Of a stretch of DNA of 64,000 nt, positions 26,937 to 37,437 are shown in pieces. The notes under the pieces were generated by a model that saw nothing but the letters and a program-made list of their open reading frames with translations, did no database searches and was not told the DNA's origin. The translations under genes were made by a program, and so were the position numbers. The DNA is from JBMYRH01 sp049602155 (GTDB lineage: Bacteria; Myxococcota_A; UBA9042; PHBI01; JBMYRH01), in assembly GCA_049602155.1 (NCBI GenBank), contig JBMYRH010000002.1, forward strand, positions 248,001 to 312,000, given 5' to 3'. Each line of letters begins with the position of its first letter. Positions within the stretch are counted from its first letter, which is position 1.

Positions 26937-29900
26937 TTGGTGAGCGGCTGCTCCGGGGTCGCTCCCAGCTCCGACCACGCGCCTCTCGCGACGGCCGCGC
27001 TCGGGGCGTCGACCGAGCCGAGCATCGTCATGACGCCCCTCGAGTTCGGTGGCGCAGTCGCCCTCGATCCCGACGGCACAGACGTCGCGGTCACCGTCAC
27101 GCTCACGGTCCCCGAGGAGTTCGATGAGGTCCTCGGCTTGCGTTACTTCCTGAACGGTCAGGAGGTAGCGACAGTCGACCATGTTGATGCCTTCACGTAC
27201 GAGGATGTCCCGATCGGCCGGCATCAACTCGCCGTTTGGTTGGTCGACATCGATGGCGTGCTCCTCAGTCACGCTGAGAGCTTATCGACCCGCTACGTCC
27301 GGGTGCTTGGTCCCTGCCCCGAGGGGGTCACTCAGTGCGAGGATGGGCACGCTTGCTCCGCTCAGAACTGTATCCAAGAGACCTGTAACTATGGGCCGGT
27401 CTCAGGGTGTTGCGAGTTCGACATGGAGTGCCCATTCGGGGGTCTGTGCGTCGAGGGCAGCTGCGTGTCCTGCGTGGAAGACAGCGGCTGTGACGATGGG
27501 AACCCGTGCACGACCGACACGTGCAATGAGGGCGGGACCTGTGCGCACCAGATCCTCATTGGGTGCTGCGCCGAAGGGCTGTTGACCTGTGATGACGGTG
27601 ACCCTTGCACGCTCTTAGACCTCTGCGAAGGCGAGGCCTGTGTCGGGAGCGGTGAGCTCAACTGCGATGACGCCAATGACTGCACGGCCGACACTTGCGT
27701 GACAGGGGCGGGGTGCGCCACGAGCGTCCTCACCGCCACGAGCTGCGATGACGACAACGTCTGCACGGTCAACGACACCTGTGAGGAGGGGGTCTGTGTG
27801 GGTGCGCCGGCGAACTGTTCGGGGGTCGGCGCCGAGATTCACATCACCTCTCCGGAGAACAACGAGACGATCTCTTTCAACCCAGACGGGACCTCTGTCA
27901 CGGTGCAGTTCACCGTTGATCAAGCGGTCGTGACGCCTGACACCTTCCACGTCCAGGTCTTCTTGGATGGTCTGCAGGTCTCGACGCAGGACACGATGGC
28001 CCCGATCGTTTTTCACGACGTGCCGCTTGGGAGACGCCACATCGCGCTCAGGCTCGTCCGAGCGGACGGCGATGGCCTCCCAGAGGAGACCTCTCTGGCG
28101 GCGATCCACCTCCGCGTCGCTCCCTCGTGCACTGCGGCAGATCTGAGCGTCTGTGAAGATGGCTTGAGCTGCTCGATCCACAACTGCATCAACGACGAGT
28201 GCCGTTACGGTGCGCCGCCCGGCTGCTGTGACCACGACCTGGAGTGCCCCTACACCTGGGTCTGCCTCGACAATGCCTGCGTGGAGTGCCTCTCCGACGA
28301 CGACTGTCCGGACTTCAACCCGTGCACGGTGGACACCTGCGGCGAGGATTTGGTGTGCGAACACGCTCAAATCGAGGGCTGCTGTAACAGTGACGCAGAG
28401 TGTGATGACCTCGATGCATGCACGGAGGACGTGTGTGTGGACTTGGCCTGCATACTGACCGACATCTCGTCCACCTGTGACACTGGGAACCCGTGCACGG
28501 ATGACCTCTGTGATCCGCTACAAGGCTGCGCGTCGACGCTGAATGAAGCGGACTGCGACGACGGAGATCCCTGCACGGTCGGAGACATCTGCGCCGGAGG
28601 GGGGTGCCTCTCGGGCGGGGAGCACCTCGTCTGCGATGACGCGAACGTCTGCACCGATGAGAGCTGTGTCGTCGGCACGGGGTGCGTGTACGACAACAAC
28701 TTCAACGCCTGCGATGACACTGACATTTGCACGCTCGGCGACAGCTGCTCAGAGGGCAGCTGCGTGGGGCCGCTGGCGCTCGACTGTGATGACGACAACC
28801 CGTGCACTGTGGACACCTGTGAGGTGGACGTCGGCTGCGTGAACACGCCGGGGCCTGGGCCCTGTGACGACGGGGACGCCTGCACCAGCGGCGATCTCTG
28901 CGATGAGGTCGGTGGGTGTCTCCCTGGAGAGGCGGTCACCTGTGACGATGAGAACCCCTGCACCGATGACAGCTGCGTCCCTGCGACGGGGTGCGTGGAG
29001 ACGCCCAACAGCGCCGCCTGTGAAGATGGTGACCCTTGCACGGAGTCGGATATCTGCGAAGAAGGCGCCTGCACTGGCGGGGCTGCAGTGACCTGCGATG
29101 ACGGCGATCCATGCACGGATGACGCGTGCCTCGCTGGGGTGGGCTGCGAGACCAGCTTCAACGCGGCTCCATGCGACGATGGCGATGCTTGCAGCACTGG
29201 GGACACGTGTGAGGCCGGGGAATGTGTCGCGGGTGAGACGGTCGATTGCGACGACGAGAACCCTTGCACGACCGAGCCATGTGTCCCTGAGTCGGGCTGC
29301 ACTGCGACGGCCAACAGTGAACCCTGTGACGACTCCGATGTCTGCACCGACACCGACGTCTGTGACGACGGTGTCTGCGTGGGTCAGCCGAGCGTGACCT
29401 GCGATGATGGGAACCCCTGCACCGATGACGTGTGCGCCCCGGCAGATGGCTGTATCTTCTTGGCGAATGCGGCGGCGTGTGATGACGGTGAGCCTTGCAC
29501 GTCCGGTGATCTCTGCGCGGTCGGGGAGTGCCAGAGCGGTGACCCCACGGTCTGTGAGGATGGGCTCCCCTGTACCGATGACAGCTGCGTCTCTGGTCAG
29601 GGGTGTGTCTCGGTCGCGAATACCGCACCTTGCGATGACGGGGACGCCTGCACGGGGGTGGACACTTGCTCCGAGGGTACGTGTGTCGGGAGCGGCCCCT
29701 TGGTCTGCGACGACGACAACCCGTGCACCGATGATGCGTGCTCCAGCGCCGAAGGCTGCGTGTTTAGCGCCAACGCAGCGGAGTGCGATGACGGTGACTT
29801 GTGCACGGTGACGGGGTGTGCCGCCGGAGACTGCGTCGCCTTTGAGGTTGATTGCGATGACGACAACCCGTGCACCGATGACACCTGTGACTCGGCCACA

Positions 29901-31262
29901 GGGTGCGTGAATACTCCGAACACCGCGCCGTGCGATGACGGCTCGGCCTGCACCGAGTCAGACGCGTGTTCAGGTGGCGCGTGTAGCCCCGGCGCGACGG
30001 TCGTATGTGATGACGATAACCCCTGCACGACGGACACATGCGAGCCTGAGGGGGGCTGCTTGCACGGCTTCAACACGCTCGTCTGCGACGACGGCGATGT
30101 CTGCACGCAGGAGGACATTTGTGGCGAAGGAGTCTGTCTGGGGGTTGCCATCGTCTGCGACGACGGCAACCCGTGCACCGATGAGGTCTGCGTCCCGGGG
30201 GTGGGGTGTCAATCGAGCGCCAACGGAGCCCCCTGTGACGACGGTGACGCATGCACGACCGGCGATCAGTGTGGCGGTGGGAGCTGCCAGAGTGGTTCGG
30301 CGACGAACTGCTCCGACGGCAACTCATGCACCGATGACCTCTGCGACCCCGAGGCGGGGTGCAGCAGCGTCCCGAACACCCAAGCGTGCCAGGACAACGA
30401 CGCCTGCACGACGAACGACACGTGCACCGAGGGGGTGTGCGTCGGGGAGAGTGTCGATTGCGAAGACGGCGATCTTTGCACCGACAACCCTTGTAACCCC
30501 AATACAGGCTGCTTGGTGATCAACAACACAGCGCCTTGCGACGACAGCGATGCTTGCACCGGTCAAGACAGCTGCATCGGGGGGCAATGTGTGGGGCAGG
30601 AGGTGTCTTGTGACGACGACACCTTGTGCACGGATGACGCCTGTGACCCCGGGCTTGGCTGTGTCTTCGTCCCGAACACCCTTGCCTGCGATGATGGTGA
30701 TGCGTGCACCAGCGGTGATGTGTGCGGAGAAGGGCAATGTGCCGGACCAGGGAGCGTGGATTGCTCGGACGACGATCCCTGCACTCTTGACGTCTGCGAC
30801 AGTGCATTAGGTTGCCTCTCGACCCCCGATCCGGCCTGTGAACCTCAGGACCCCGAGCCGGAACCCGAGCCAGAGGTGGAGCCCGAGCCCGAGCCCGAGG
30901 CGGAGCCTGAGCCAGAGGTGGAGCCCGAGCCAGAGGTGGAGCCCATGCCAGAGGTGGAGCCTCTGCCAGAGACCGAGCCGACCCCGGATGTGCCCCCAGC
31001 TCCGATCCCAGATGCCGCGCCAGAGGACATCGGGCCGGAGTTGGATGTGGTGCCAACCGTCGACGTCCCATCGGCACCGGACACGGAGACCGTGGACGAG
31101 GATCCTGAGTACGAGGCGTCGCGCGACGGCTGTGAGTGTCGGGCCTCCGGTGAGCGAGGTGTCCCAGGGGATACCTTACTCTGGGCAACGCTCTTGGCGC
31201 TCTTCTGGGCGTCTCGTCGGGGCCGACCGCGCTTTCGACGTGAGGCGGGCCCAAGAGGGTGA
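26937..31262 (+). CDS. giant Cys-repeat surface protein with C-terminal sorting signal
   Basis: At least 1441 residues. Two copies of a module (one Ig-like domain plus a Cys block ending in CCxxDxECP), about residues 20-235 and 295-490, precede over twenty CDDGxPCTxDxC repeats. A Pro-Glu-Val-Glu linker (30847-30984) then leads to a C-terminal Cys-x-Cys motif, one hydrophobic helix and an Arg-rich tail (CECRASGE...SRRGRPRFRR). That tail resembles MYXO-CTERM, a signal processed by a myxosortase. The start is unclear: the frame is open from 26874 and encodes a signal-like FLGLVTLVSGC ending at the lipobox, but no ATG/GTG/TTG lies upstream of the TTG at 26937. A non-standard start such as ATA 26898 (overlapping the YqeY stop) or a sequence error is likely. 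Confidence 0.87.
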   Translation: MVSGCSGVAPSSDHAPLATAALGASTEPSIVMTPLEFGGAVALDPDGTDVAVTVTLTVPEEFDEVLGLRYFLNGQEVATVDHVDAFTYEDVPIGRHQLAVWLVDIDGVLLSHAESLSTRYVRVLGPCPEGVTQCEDGHACSAQNCIQETCNYGPVSGCCEFDMECPFGGLCVEGSCVSCVEDSGCDDGNPCTTDTCNEGGTCAHQILIGCCAEGLLTCDDGDPCTLLDLCEGEACVGSGELNCDDANDCTADTCVTGAGCATSVLTATSCDDDNVCTVNDTCEEGVCVGAPANCSGVGAEIHITSPENNETISFNPDGTSVTVQFTVDQAVVTPDTFHVQVFLDGLQVSTQDTMAPIVFHDVPLGRRHIALRLVRADGDGLPEETSLAAIHLRVAPSCTAADLSVCEDGLSCSIHNCINDECRYGAPPGCCDHDLECPYTWVCLDNACVECLSDDDCPDFNPCTVDTCGEDLVCEHAQIEGCCNSDAECDDLDACTEDVCVDLACILTDISSTCDTGNPCTDDLCDPLQGCASTLNEADCDDGDPCTVGDICAGGGCLSGGEHLVCDDANVCTDESCVVGTGCVYDNNFNACDDTDICTLGDSCSEGSCVGPLALDCDDDNPCTVDTCEVDVGCVNTPGPGPCDDGDACTSGDLCDEVGGCLPGEAVTCDDENPCTDDSCVPATGCVETPNSAACEDGDPCTESDICEEGACTGGAAVTCDDGDPCTDDACLAGVGCETSFNAAPCDDGDACSTGDTCEAGECVAGETVDCDDENPCTTEPCVPESGCTATANSEPCDDSDVCTDTDVCDDGVCVGQPSVTCDDGNPCTDDVCAPADGCIFLANAAACDDGEPCTSGDLCAVGECQSGDPTVCEDGLPCTDDSCVSGQGCVSVANTAPCDDGDACTGVDTCSEGTCVGSGPLVCDDDNPCTDDACSSAEGCVFSANAAECDDGDLCTVTGCAAGDCVAFEVDCDDDNPCTDDTCDSATGCVNTPNTAPCDDGSACTESDACSGGACSPGATVVCDDDNPCTTDTCEPEGGCLHGFNTLVCDDGDVCTQEDICGEGVCLGVAIVCDDGNPCTDEVCVPGVGCQSSANGAPCDDGDACTTGDQCGGGSCQSGSATNCSDGNSCTDDLCDPEAGCSSVPNTQACQDNDACTTNDTCTEGVCVGESVDCEDGDLCTDNPCNPNTGCLVINNTAPCDDSDACTGQDSCIGGQCVGQEVSCDDDTLCTDDACDPGLGCVFVPNTLACDDGDACTSGDVCGEGQCAGPGSVDCSDDDPCTLDVCDSALGCLSTPDPACEPQDPEPEPEPEVEPEPEPEAEPEPEVEPEPEVEPMPEVEPLPETEPTPDVPPAPIPDAAPEDIGPELDVVPTVDVPSAPDTETVDEDPEYEASRDGCECRASGERGVPGDTLLWATLLALFWASRRGRPRFRREAGPRG
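30847..30984 (+). repeat. Pro-Glu/Val-Glu tandem repeat in the giant Cys protein
   Basis: GAGCC/GAGGTG-type hexamers encode EPEPEPEV-like units, forming a rigid linker between the Cys repeats and the C-terminal sorting tail. Each unit keeps the frame. Confidence 0.85.
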
Positions 31263-31291
31263 TATAGCTAGGCTCGCTCTAGGAGGACCAT

Positions 31292-31648
31292 TTGGACTGG
31301 CTCTGGCCGATCTACGAAGAGTACATCTTCAAGATGCTCGATGAATCGCAGCACTCTGACCAAGCGGTCCTGCGCGAGACCTTCCTCAAGGTCTTGGGCG
31401 AGAGCACCGCGACGCTCTTTGTGATGGAGCCTGTCGGGGACGGGATCGTGTTCCGCGGCCTGGGGCGCTGGAAGCTCAAGGAGGTCCCGGACCTCCTCAC
31501 GTCTCCGAACGACTTTATCGACGCCCACTTCGGTGGCGGGAAGTTCAAGGTGAACTTTCATCACGTCATCTCATTCGTCGGCACCCATAACTTCCGCACC
31601 TACAGCGAGGAGAAGTGGCGCGCCCTCGAGGAGCTGGATCTCGCATGA
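31292..31648 (+). CDS. unknown 118-residue protein upstream of radical SAM enzyme
   Basis: A small soluble protein starting at TTG 31292, supported by a perfect AGGAGG five bases earlier. It begins MDWLWPIYEEYIFKMLDES and ends SEEKWRALEELDLA. I recognise no domain. Two His residues (FHHVISF) and three Phe/Tyr-rich strands suggest an alpha+beta fold. Its TGA overlaps the ATG of the radical SAM gene, so the two are translationally coupled and are probably partners or part of one modification route. No leader/core peptide pattern is seen that would make it a RiPP precursor. Confidence 0.75.
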   Translation: MDWLWPIYEEYIFKMLDESQHSDQAVLRETFLKVLGESTATLFVMEPVGDGIVFRGLGRWKLKEVPDLLTSPNDFIDAHFGGGKFKVNFHHVISFVGTHNFRTYSEEKWRALEELDLA

Positions 31649-33012
31649 GCGCGGCACCTCCATCGACGGACATGTACCGCAGCCACGTGGTCTCCTGGAA
31701 CCTGACCCAGAAGTGCAACCTGCGCTGTGAGCACTGCTACATCAGCGCCGGTCGCATCACGAGGGCCGATGCGCAAGGGGAACTCAGCACCGACGAAGCC
31801 CTCGCCGTTGTTGACCAGCTCTGTGAGGTGAACCCCGAGGCGCTCCTCATCCTGACAGGGGGAGAGCCTCTGCTGCGTAAGGATGTCTTCGAGATCGCGT
31901 CGTACGCTACCTCGAAGGGCCTGTGGCCTGTCGTGGGGACCAACGGCGTGCTCATCACCGAGACGCTCTGTGAACGGATGATTGAGTCTGGCATCCGCGG
32001 TGTAGCTCTCTCGCTGGATTCGCTCGACTCGGCCACCCACGACCGGTTTCGCCGTGTTCAGGGGGCGTTCGACAATACAGTCGAGGGGTCGCAGATCTTG
32101 GAGCGTGCAGGGCTGCCTTTCATTATCCAGACGACCATCGGCGCCCATAATATCGACGAGCTCGCCGGGATCGCCGCCATGGCCTTTGGGCTTGGTGCTC
32201 GGGTCTTCAACGTCTACTTCCTCGTCCCTGCAGGTCGAGGTAGCTTCATCAGCACCATCACCTCGGAGCAGTACGAGGACTCCATGGGGATGCTTCAGAC
32301 GCTCCAGAAGGAGTACAAGGGGCGGATGGTCGTGAACTCGAAGTGCGCCCCGCATTATCAGCGCTTTCTCTACGAGCGTGAGCCTGATTCGCCTTTCTTG
32401 AAGACCTTCGGGGCAGACGCAGGTGGCTGCCCTGCGGGCACCCATTACGTGGGTATTCGCCCCAACGGCGACGTGACGCCATGTCCGTATTTGCCCGTCT
32501 ACGGTGGGAACCTCCGAGAGCAGAGCTTCAAGAGCATCTGGGATGACTCGGATGTCTTTCAGCGCATTCGCCGCCGTAATGAGCTCTCGGGAAATTGTGG
32601 CTCTTGCGAGTTCTCCAAGGTGTGCGGGGGCTGCCGTGCGCGGGCCTACGGCGCATCGGATGACTTCATGGCCAACGACGACTGGTGCAGCTACACGCCA
32701 GGAGCCTATGGCGGTACCCCGATCGACTTCGGTGACAGGACCACCTACGGCCTCGATGCGGCCGACACATTGGTCTGGACCGATGGGGCGCGTGAGCGGC
32801 TAAACCGTGTGCCCTCCTTTGTGCGGGGGCAGGTGAGTCGCCGCATGGAGCAGGTCGCTCGTGAGCGCGGCGTCAGCGAGATCACCGCAGATTTGATGCA
32901 CGAGGTGCGGCAATCGGCGATGGGGGGCCGCGTGGGCAATGTGCCGTCGTTCCTCCGTAAGCTGATGCAGCGCGGAGACATCACGAGCTCGGACTCGCCC
33001 GAAGAGCACTAG
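31645..33012 (+). CDS. radical SAM/SPASM enzyme with C-terminal PCP_red-like domain
   Basis: A 455-residue iron-sulfur enzyme. The radical SAM cluster motif CNLRCEHC is at 24-31, GGEP near 75. The C-terminal SPASM region carries the Cys set CPAG...DVTPCPYLP and CGSCEFSKVCGGC for auxiliary clusters. Residues about 382-425 (VPSFVRGQVSRRMEQVARERGVSEIT) match PCP_red, a small domain of light-independent protochlorophyllide reductase. The architecture resembles the AhbD/NirJ group that decarboxylates or modifies heme precursors, so a tetrapyrrole or peptide substrate is possible. Not resolved. Confidence 0.87.
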   Translation: MSAAPPSTDMYRSHVVSWNLTQKCNLRCEHCYISAGRITRADAQGELSTDEALAVVDQLCEVNPEALLILTGGEPLLRKDVFEIASYATSKGLWPVVGTNGVLITETLCERMIESGIRGVALSLDSLDSATHDRFRRVQGAFDNTVEGSQILERAGLPFIIQTTIGAHNIDELAGIAAMAFGLGARVFNVYFLVPAGRGSFISTITSEQYEDSMGMLQTLQKEYKGRMVVNSKCAPHYQRFLYEREPDSPFLKTFGADAGGCPAGTHYVGIRPNGDVTPCPYLPVYGGNLREQSFKSIWDDSDVFQRIRRRNELSGNCGSCEFSKVCGGCRARAYGASDDFMANDDWCSYTPGAYGGTPIDFGDRTTYGLDAADTLVWTDGARERLNRVPSFVRGQVSRRMEQVARERGVSEITADLMHEVRQSAMGGRVGNVPSFLRKLMQRGDITSSDSPEEH

Positions 33013-33078
33013 GCTCGAGGGCTGCTCCTTAGCGCGTATTGCGTCGAGACGGTGGCCTTCTCTATCGTCTACTGCGTG

Positions 33079-34671
33079 ATGTGTCTGCCTCGACTTGTGC
33101 TCTTCCTCCTCCTCTCCCTCTCCGTGGCGTCTGGGGGATGCCAAAGCCCCGTGAGCTCGTCGGGGAGTGTCGCTGCTGGGGAGATCGCCCCCGAACTCGA
33201 TCAAGGGCTGGCTTGGCTAAACACGGACACCCCCGTCCGCCTCGCAGACCTTGGCGGCCACGTCGTGCTCATCGACTTTTGGACCTACGGATGCGTGAAC
33301 TGCCTCCACATCCTCCCGGACCTGCGGGCCCTGGAGGAGCACTTCGCGGAGCAACCCTTCGTGGTCCTCGGGGTGCACTCGGGGAAGTTCGAGGCGGAGC
33401 AAGACGCCGGCCACATCTCCGAGGCGATCCGGCGCTACGACATTCACCACCCTGTCTTGGTCGACGACGACTTCGCGACGATGCATGCCTATGGCGCCCG
33501 AGCCTGGCCCACGACGGTCCTCATCGACGCGTCAGGGCGCGTGCGTCAGCGGATGTCGGGTGAGTTCACCTACGAAGTGATGCGTGAGCTGGTCTCAGTC
33601 CTCCTCGACGAGGCGGCTGATGCGGGGACCTTGAGCCCCGTCGCGAAAGCCTACACCCGCGATCCCAATGCTGACTCGACCACCCCGCTCCTCTACCCGA
33701 CGTCTGTGACGGCGTCGCCGGGCGAAGCAGTCGCCCTGACGGACTCCGGACATCACCGCGTGGTCCTTGTGGAGGCTGACACTGGCGAGGTCTCGGTGAT
33801 TGGATCTGGTTTTAAAGGCTGGGTCGACGGTCCAAGCGAGTCAGCCAGCTTCTCGCGGCCACAGGGGACCGCCTGGTTGGACGGGGCGCTCTACATCGCT
33901 GACACCGACAACCACGTCATCCGCCGTGTGGACGAAGAGACCGGCATGGTCACGACCGTCGCGGGGACCGGGAGCAAGGGGATCGGGCGCTTCACCACAG
34001 AGGACGGTTGGCTCGAGGCCACGTCGACCCCGTTGCGCTCCCCTTGGGCGCTTGAGCCCGTCGATGGGGAGCTCGTGGTCGCGATGGCCGGCAGTCACCA
34101 GCTCTATCGCTTCTCGCCGTTCACAGGGAAGATACGTGTCTTCTCTGGTGACGGCCGGGAGCGGCTGGTCGACGGAGACGCTGAGGTCACCGGTTACTCT
34201 CAGCCCAGCGGGTTGAGCCTGAGCGCGGACGGCGCCGTCCTCTATGTCGCAGACACTGAGGCGTCGGCGATCCGCGCGGTCTCAGCGGAGAGCGGCGCGG
34301 CTGAGACGCTCGTCGGCACAGGGCTCTTCGACTTCGGTGATCGCGACGGCGTCGGTGACGATGTCCTGTTGCAGCACCCCCTCGATGTCGCGGTGTTGGC
34401 AGACGGCGATGTGGTGTTGTCTGACACCTACAACGACACCCTGAAGCGACTCGATCCCGACACGTTGGCTGTCGAAACATGGACCCTGGAGGTGCCGGAG
34501 TTCCCGCTTAACGAGCCCCGTGGGCTCTCCCGCGATGGCGCGCGACTCTACCTCGTCGACACCAACAATCACCGGCTGCTCGTCCATGATCTCAACGCTC
34601 AAGAGACAGAGGTCGTGGTGCTGTCGGGGCTGCGGGCACCGCTGCTCTCAGGAGTCGCCGAGACGCGCTAA
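33079..34671 (+). CDS. thioredoxin-like and NHL-repeat lipoprotein
   Basis: A 530-residue lipoprotein: signal peptide ending ASGGC, thioredoxin-fold domain (residues 35-180, motif WTYGCVNC at 68-75, a CxxC site), then six NHL-type propeller blades (HHRVVLVEADTGE, ADTDNHVIRRVD, VDTNNHRLLVHD). This order is that of the NHLRC2 family. The start is either ATG 33079 or GTG 33052; both have weak ribosome sites. It follows the radical SAM gene by about 60 bases and may be co-transcribed. Likely an extracytoplasmic redox or binding protein. Confidence 0.86.
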   Translation: MCLPRLVLFLLLSLSVASGGCQSPVSSSGSVAAGEIAPELDQGLAWLNTDTPVRLADLGGHVVLIDFWTYGCVNCLHILPDLRALEEHFAEQPFVVLGVHSGKFEAEQDAGHISEAIRRYDIHHPVLVDDDFATMHAYGARAWPTTVLIDASGRVRQRMSGEFTYEVMRELVSVLLDEAADAGTLSPVAKAYTRDPNADSTTPLLYPTSVTASPGEAVALTDSGHHRVVLVEADTGEVSVIGSGFKGWVDGPSESASFSRPQGTAWLDGALYIADTDNHVIRRVDEETGMVTTVAGTGSKGIGRFTTEDGWLEATSTPLRSPWALEPVDGELVVAMAGSHQLYRFSPFTGKIRVFSGDGRERLVDGDAEVTGYSQPSGLSLSADGAVLYVADTEASAIRAVSAESGAAETLVGTGLFDFGDRDGVGDDVLLQHPLDVAVLADGDVVLSDTYNDTLKRLDPDTLAVETWTLEVPEFPLNEPRGLSRDGARLYLVDTNNHRLLVHDLNAQETEVVVLSGLRAPLLSGVAETR

Positions 34672-36464
34672 TCGTTATCGGTGCGCAGCACAGCGACAAA
34701 GGCCTCTTGAGGGATCTGAACTGAGCCCACCTGCTTCATGCGCTTCTTTCCCTTCTTCTGCTTCTCGAGGAGCTTGCGCTTTCGGCTGATGTCACCGCCG
34801 TAGCACTTCGCTGTCACGTCCTTCCGCAGGGCGTTGATGTTCGAGCGCGCGATGATGGTGCCGCCGACGGCGCCTTGAATCGGGATCTTGAACTGGTGCT
34901 TTGGGATGGCTTCGGCGAGCTGCTCGCAGTAGTGCAGTGCGCGGCGACGGGCCTTGTCCTCGTGAACCAAATAGGCCAACGCGTCGACGCGGTCTCGGTT
35001 CACCAAGATGTCGACCTTCACGATCTTGGCGGGCCTGTAGTCCAGGGGCTCATAGTCGAAGCTGCCATAGCCGCGCGTGATGGTCTTCAAGCGGTCGTAG
35101 TAGTCGAATAGCACCTCGGCCAGCGGCATCTCACTGATGACCTCGACGCGGCCGACAGCGAGGTAGTTCATCGAGACCTTGGCTGCACGGTGCTCGTTGC
35201 AGAGCTCCATGACGCTGCCGAGGAAGCGCTCTGGGACCAGGATCGATGCCTTGATGTAGGGCTCTTCAGTGTGCGAGATGTCCGCTGGATCCGGCCAGTT
35301 GCTGGGGTTGTCGATCCCCAGGACTGTGCCGTCTGATAGCGTCACCGTGTAGAGGACCGAGGGCGCCGAGAGCACCAAGTCCATGTCGAACTCTCGGTGG
35401 AGCCGCTCTTGAATCACGTCCAAGTGGAGCAGGCCCAAGAACCCGCAGCGGAATCCAAACCCGAGAGCCGCTGAGGAGTCTTTGTCGTACACCAACGCTG
35501 CGTCGTTGAGGGAGAGCTTCTCGAGGGCCACTGAGAGATCGCGATAGCCGTCGGTGCTCATCGGGTAGATCGATGAGAAGACCACTGGTTTTGCGGGTTT
35601 ATAACCGGGGAGTGGCTCGGGTGCGGGGTTGGAGCTGTCGGTGATCGTGTCGCCGATGGCGATCTCTTGGATCGTCTTGATCCCCGCGATGACGTAGCCA
35701 ACTTCGCCCGCCTGGAGTTGCCCCTGCGGGTTGAGCTCGATCTGCGAGTAGCCGATCTCCTCGACCTTGAAGTCTTTCCCCGAGTGCATGAACCGAATCA
35801 CTTGGCCTTTCTTCAAGGTCCCTTCGCGCACGCGGCAGATGAGGATGACGCCGCGATAGCGGTCGTAGTACCCGTCGAAGATCAACGCCTTGAGTGGGGC
35901 GGTCGTGTCGCCGACAGGCGCGGGGAGTGAGGTCACGATGCCCTCGAGGACCGCCTCAATGCCGATAGCGTTCTTGGCTGAGATCGGGATGGCCTCGAAG
36001 GGATCGAGGCCGAGGTCGGCGTCGATCTCCTCGCGGACACGCTCTACATCAGCCGCCGGGAGGTCGATCTTGTTGATGACCGGCAGCAGTTCGAGCTCGT
36101 ACTCCATCGCCAAGTAGAGGTTGGCGACCGTCTGAGCTTCGACGCCCTGGCTCGCGTCGACGATGATCAGCGCGCCTTCACAGCTCATGAGTGAACGCCG
36201 GACCTCATGGGCAAAGTCGACGTGGCCTGGGGTGTCGATAAGGTTGAGCGTGTAGGTCTCACCATCCTCAGCTGTGTAGTTGAGGGTGATGGTGTTCGAC
36301 TTGATGGTGATGCCGCGCTCTCGCTCGATATCCATTGAGTCGAGGATCTGATCGCGGAATTCACGGCTATCGACCGCGCCACAGGCCTGGATCAATCGAT
36401 CCGCCAGCGTCGACTTGCCGTGATCGATGTGCGCGATGATGCAGAAATTGCGGATGCGATTCAT
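34668..36464 (-). CDS. lepA: elongation factor 4 (LepA)
   Basis: A 598-residue translational GTPase that back-translocates or rescues ribosomes. The G domain begins with IIAHIDHGKST (9-19), has the switch II DTPGHVDF, NKID, and the LepA-specific C-terminal domain ending GKKRMKQVGSVQIPQEAFVAVL. Length and sequence are typical. It overlaps the convergent NHL gene by four bases. Nothing unusual is seen. Confidence 0.98.
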   Translation of the reverse strand: MNRIRNFCIIAHIDHGKSTLADRLIQACGAVDSREFRDQILDSMDIERERGITIKSNTITLNYTAEDGETYTLNLIDTPGHVDFAHEVRRSLMSCEGALIIVDASQGVEAQTVANLYLAMEYELELLPVINKIDLPAADVERVREEIDADLGLDPFEAIPISAKNAIGIEAVLEGIVTSLPAPVGDTTAPLKALIFDGYYDRYRGVILICRVREGTLKKGQVIRFMHSGKDFKVEEIGYSQIELNPQGQLQAGEVGYVIAGIKTIQEIAIGDTITDSSNPAPEPLPGYKPAKPVVFSSIYPMSTDGYRDLSVALEKLSLNDAALVYDKDSSAALGFGFRCGFLGLLHLDVIQERLHREFDMDLVLSAPSVLYTVTLSDGTVLGIDNPSNWPDPADISHTEEPYIKASILVPERFLGSVMELCNEHRAAKVSMNYLAVGRVEVISEMPLAEVLFDYYDRLKTITRGYGSFDYEPLDYRPAKIVKVDILVNRDRVDALAYLVHEDKARRRALHYCEQLAEAIPKHQFKIPIQGAVGGTIIARSNINALRKDVTAKCYGGDISRKRKLLEKQKKGKKRMKQVGSVQIPQEAFVAVLRTDND

Positions 36465-36504
36465 GGGCGAGCGACCTAGCTAGAGGGCTGTGTCTTTCCT
36501 CGAC

Positions 36505-37437
<933 letters not shown>

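Noticed and set aside
27615..30559. Long minus-strand ORFs across the giant Cys protein
   Set aside because: They mirror the regular CDDGxPCT repeats and give repetitive SSQxS/VQGSPSSQ text with no start signals.
31292..31648. RiPP precursor for the radical SAM enzyme
   Set aside because: The protein is 118 residues of globular composition with no leader/core layout or repeated core residues.
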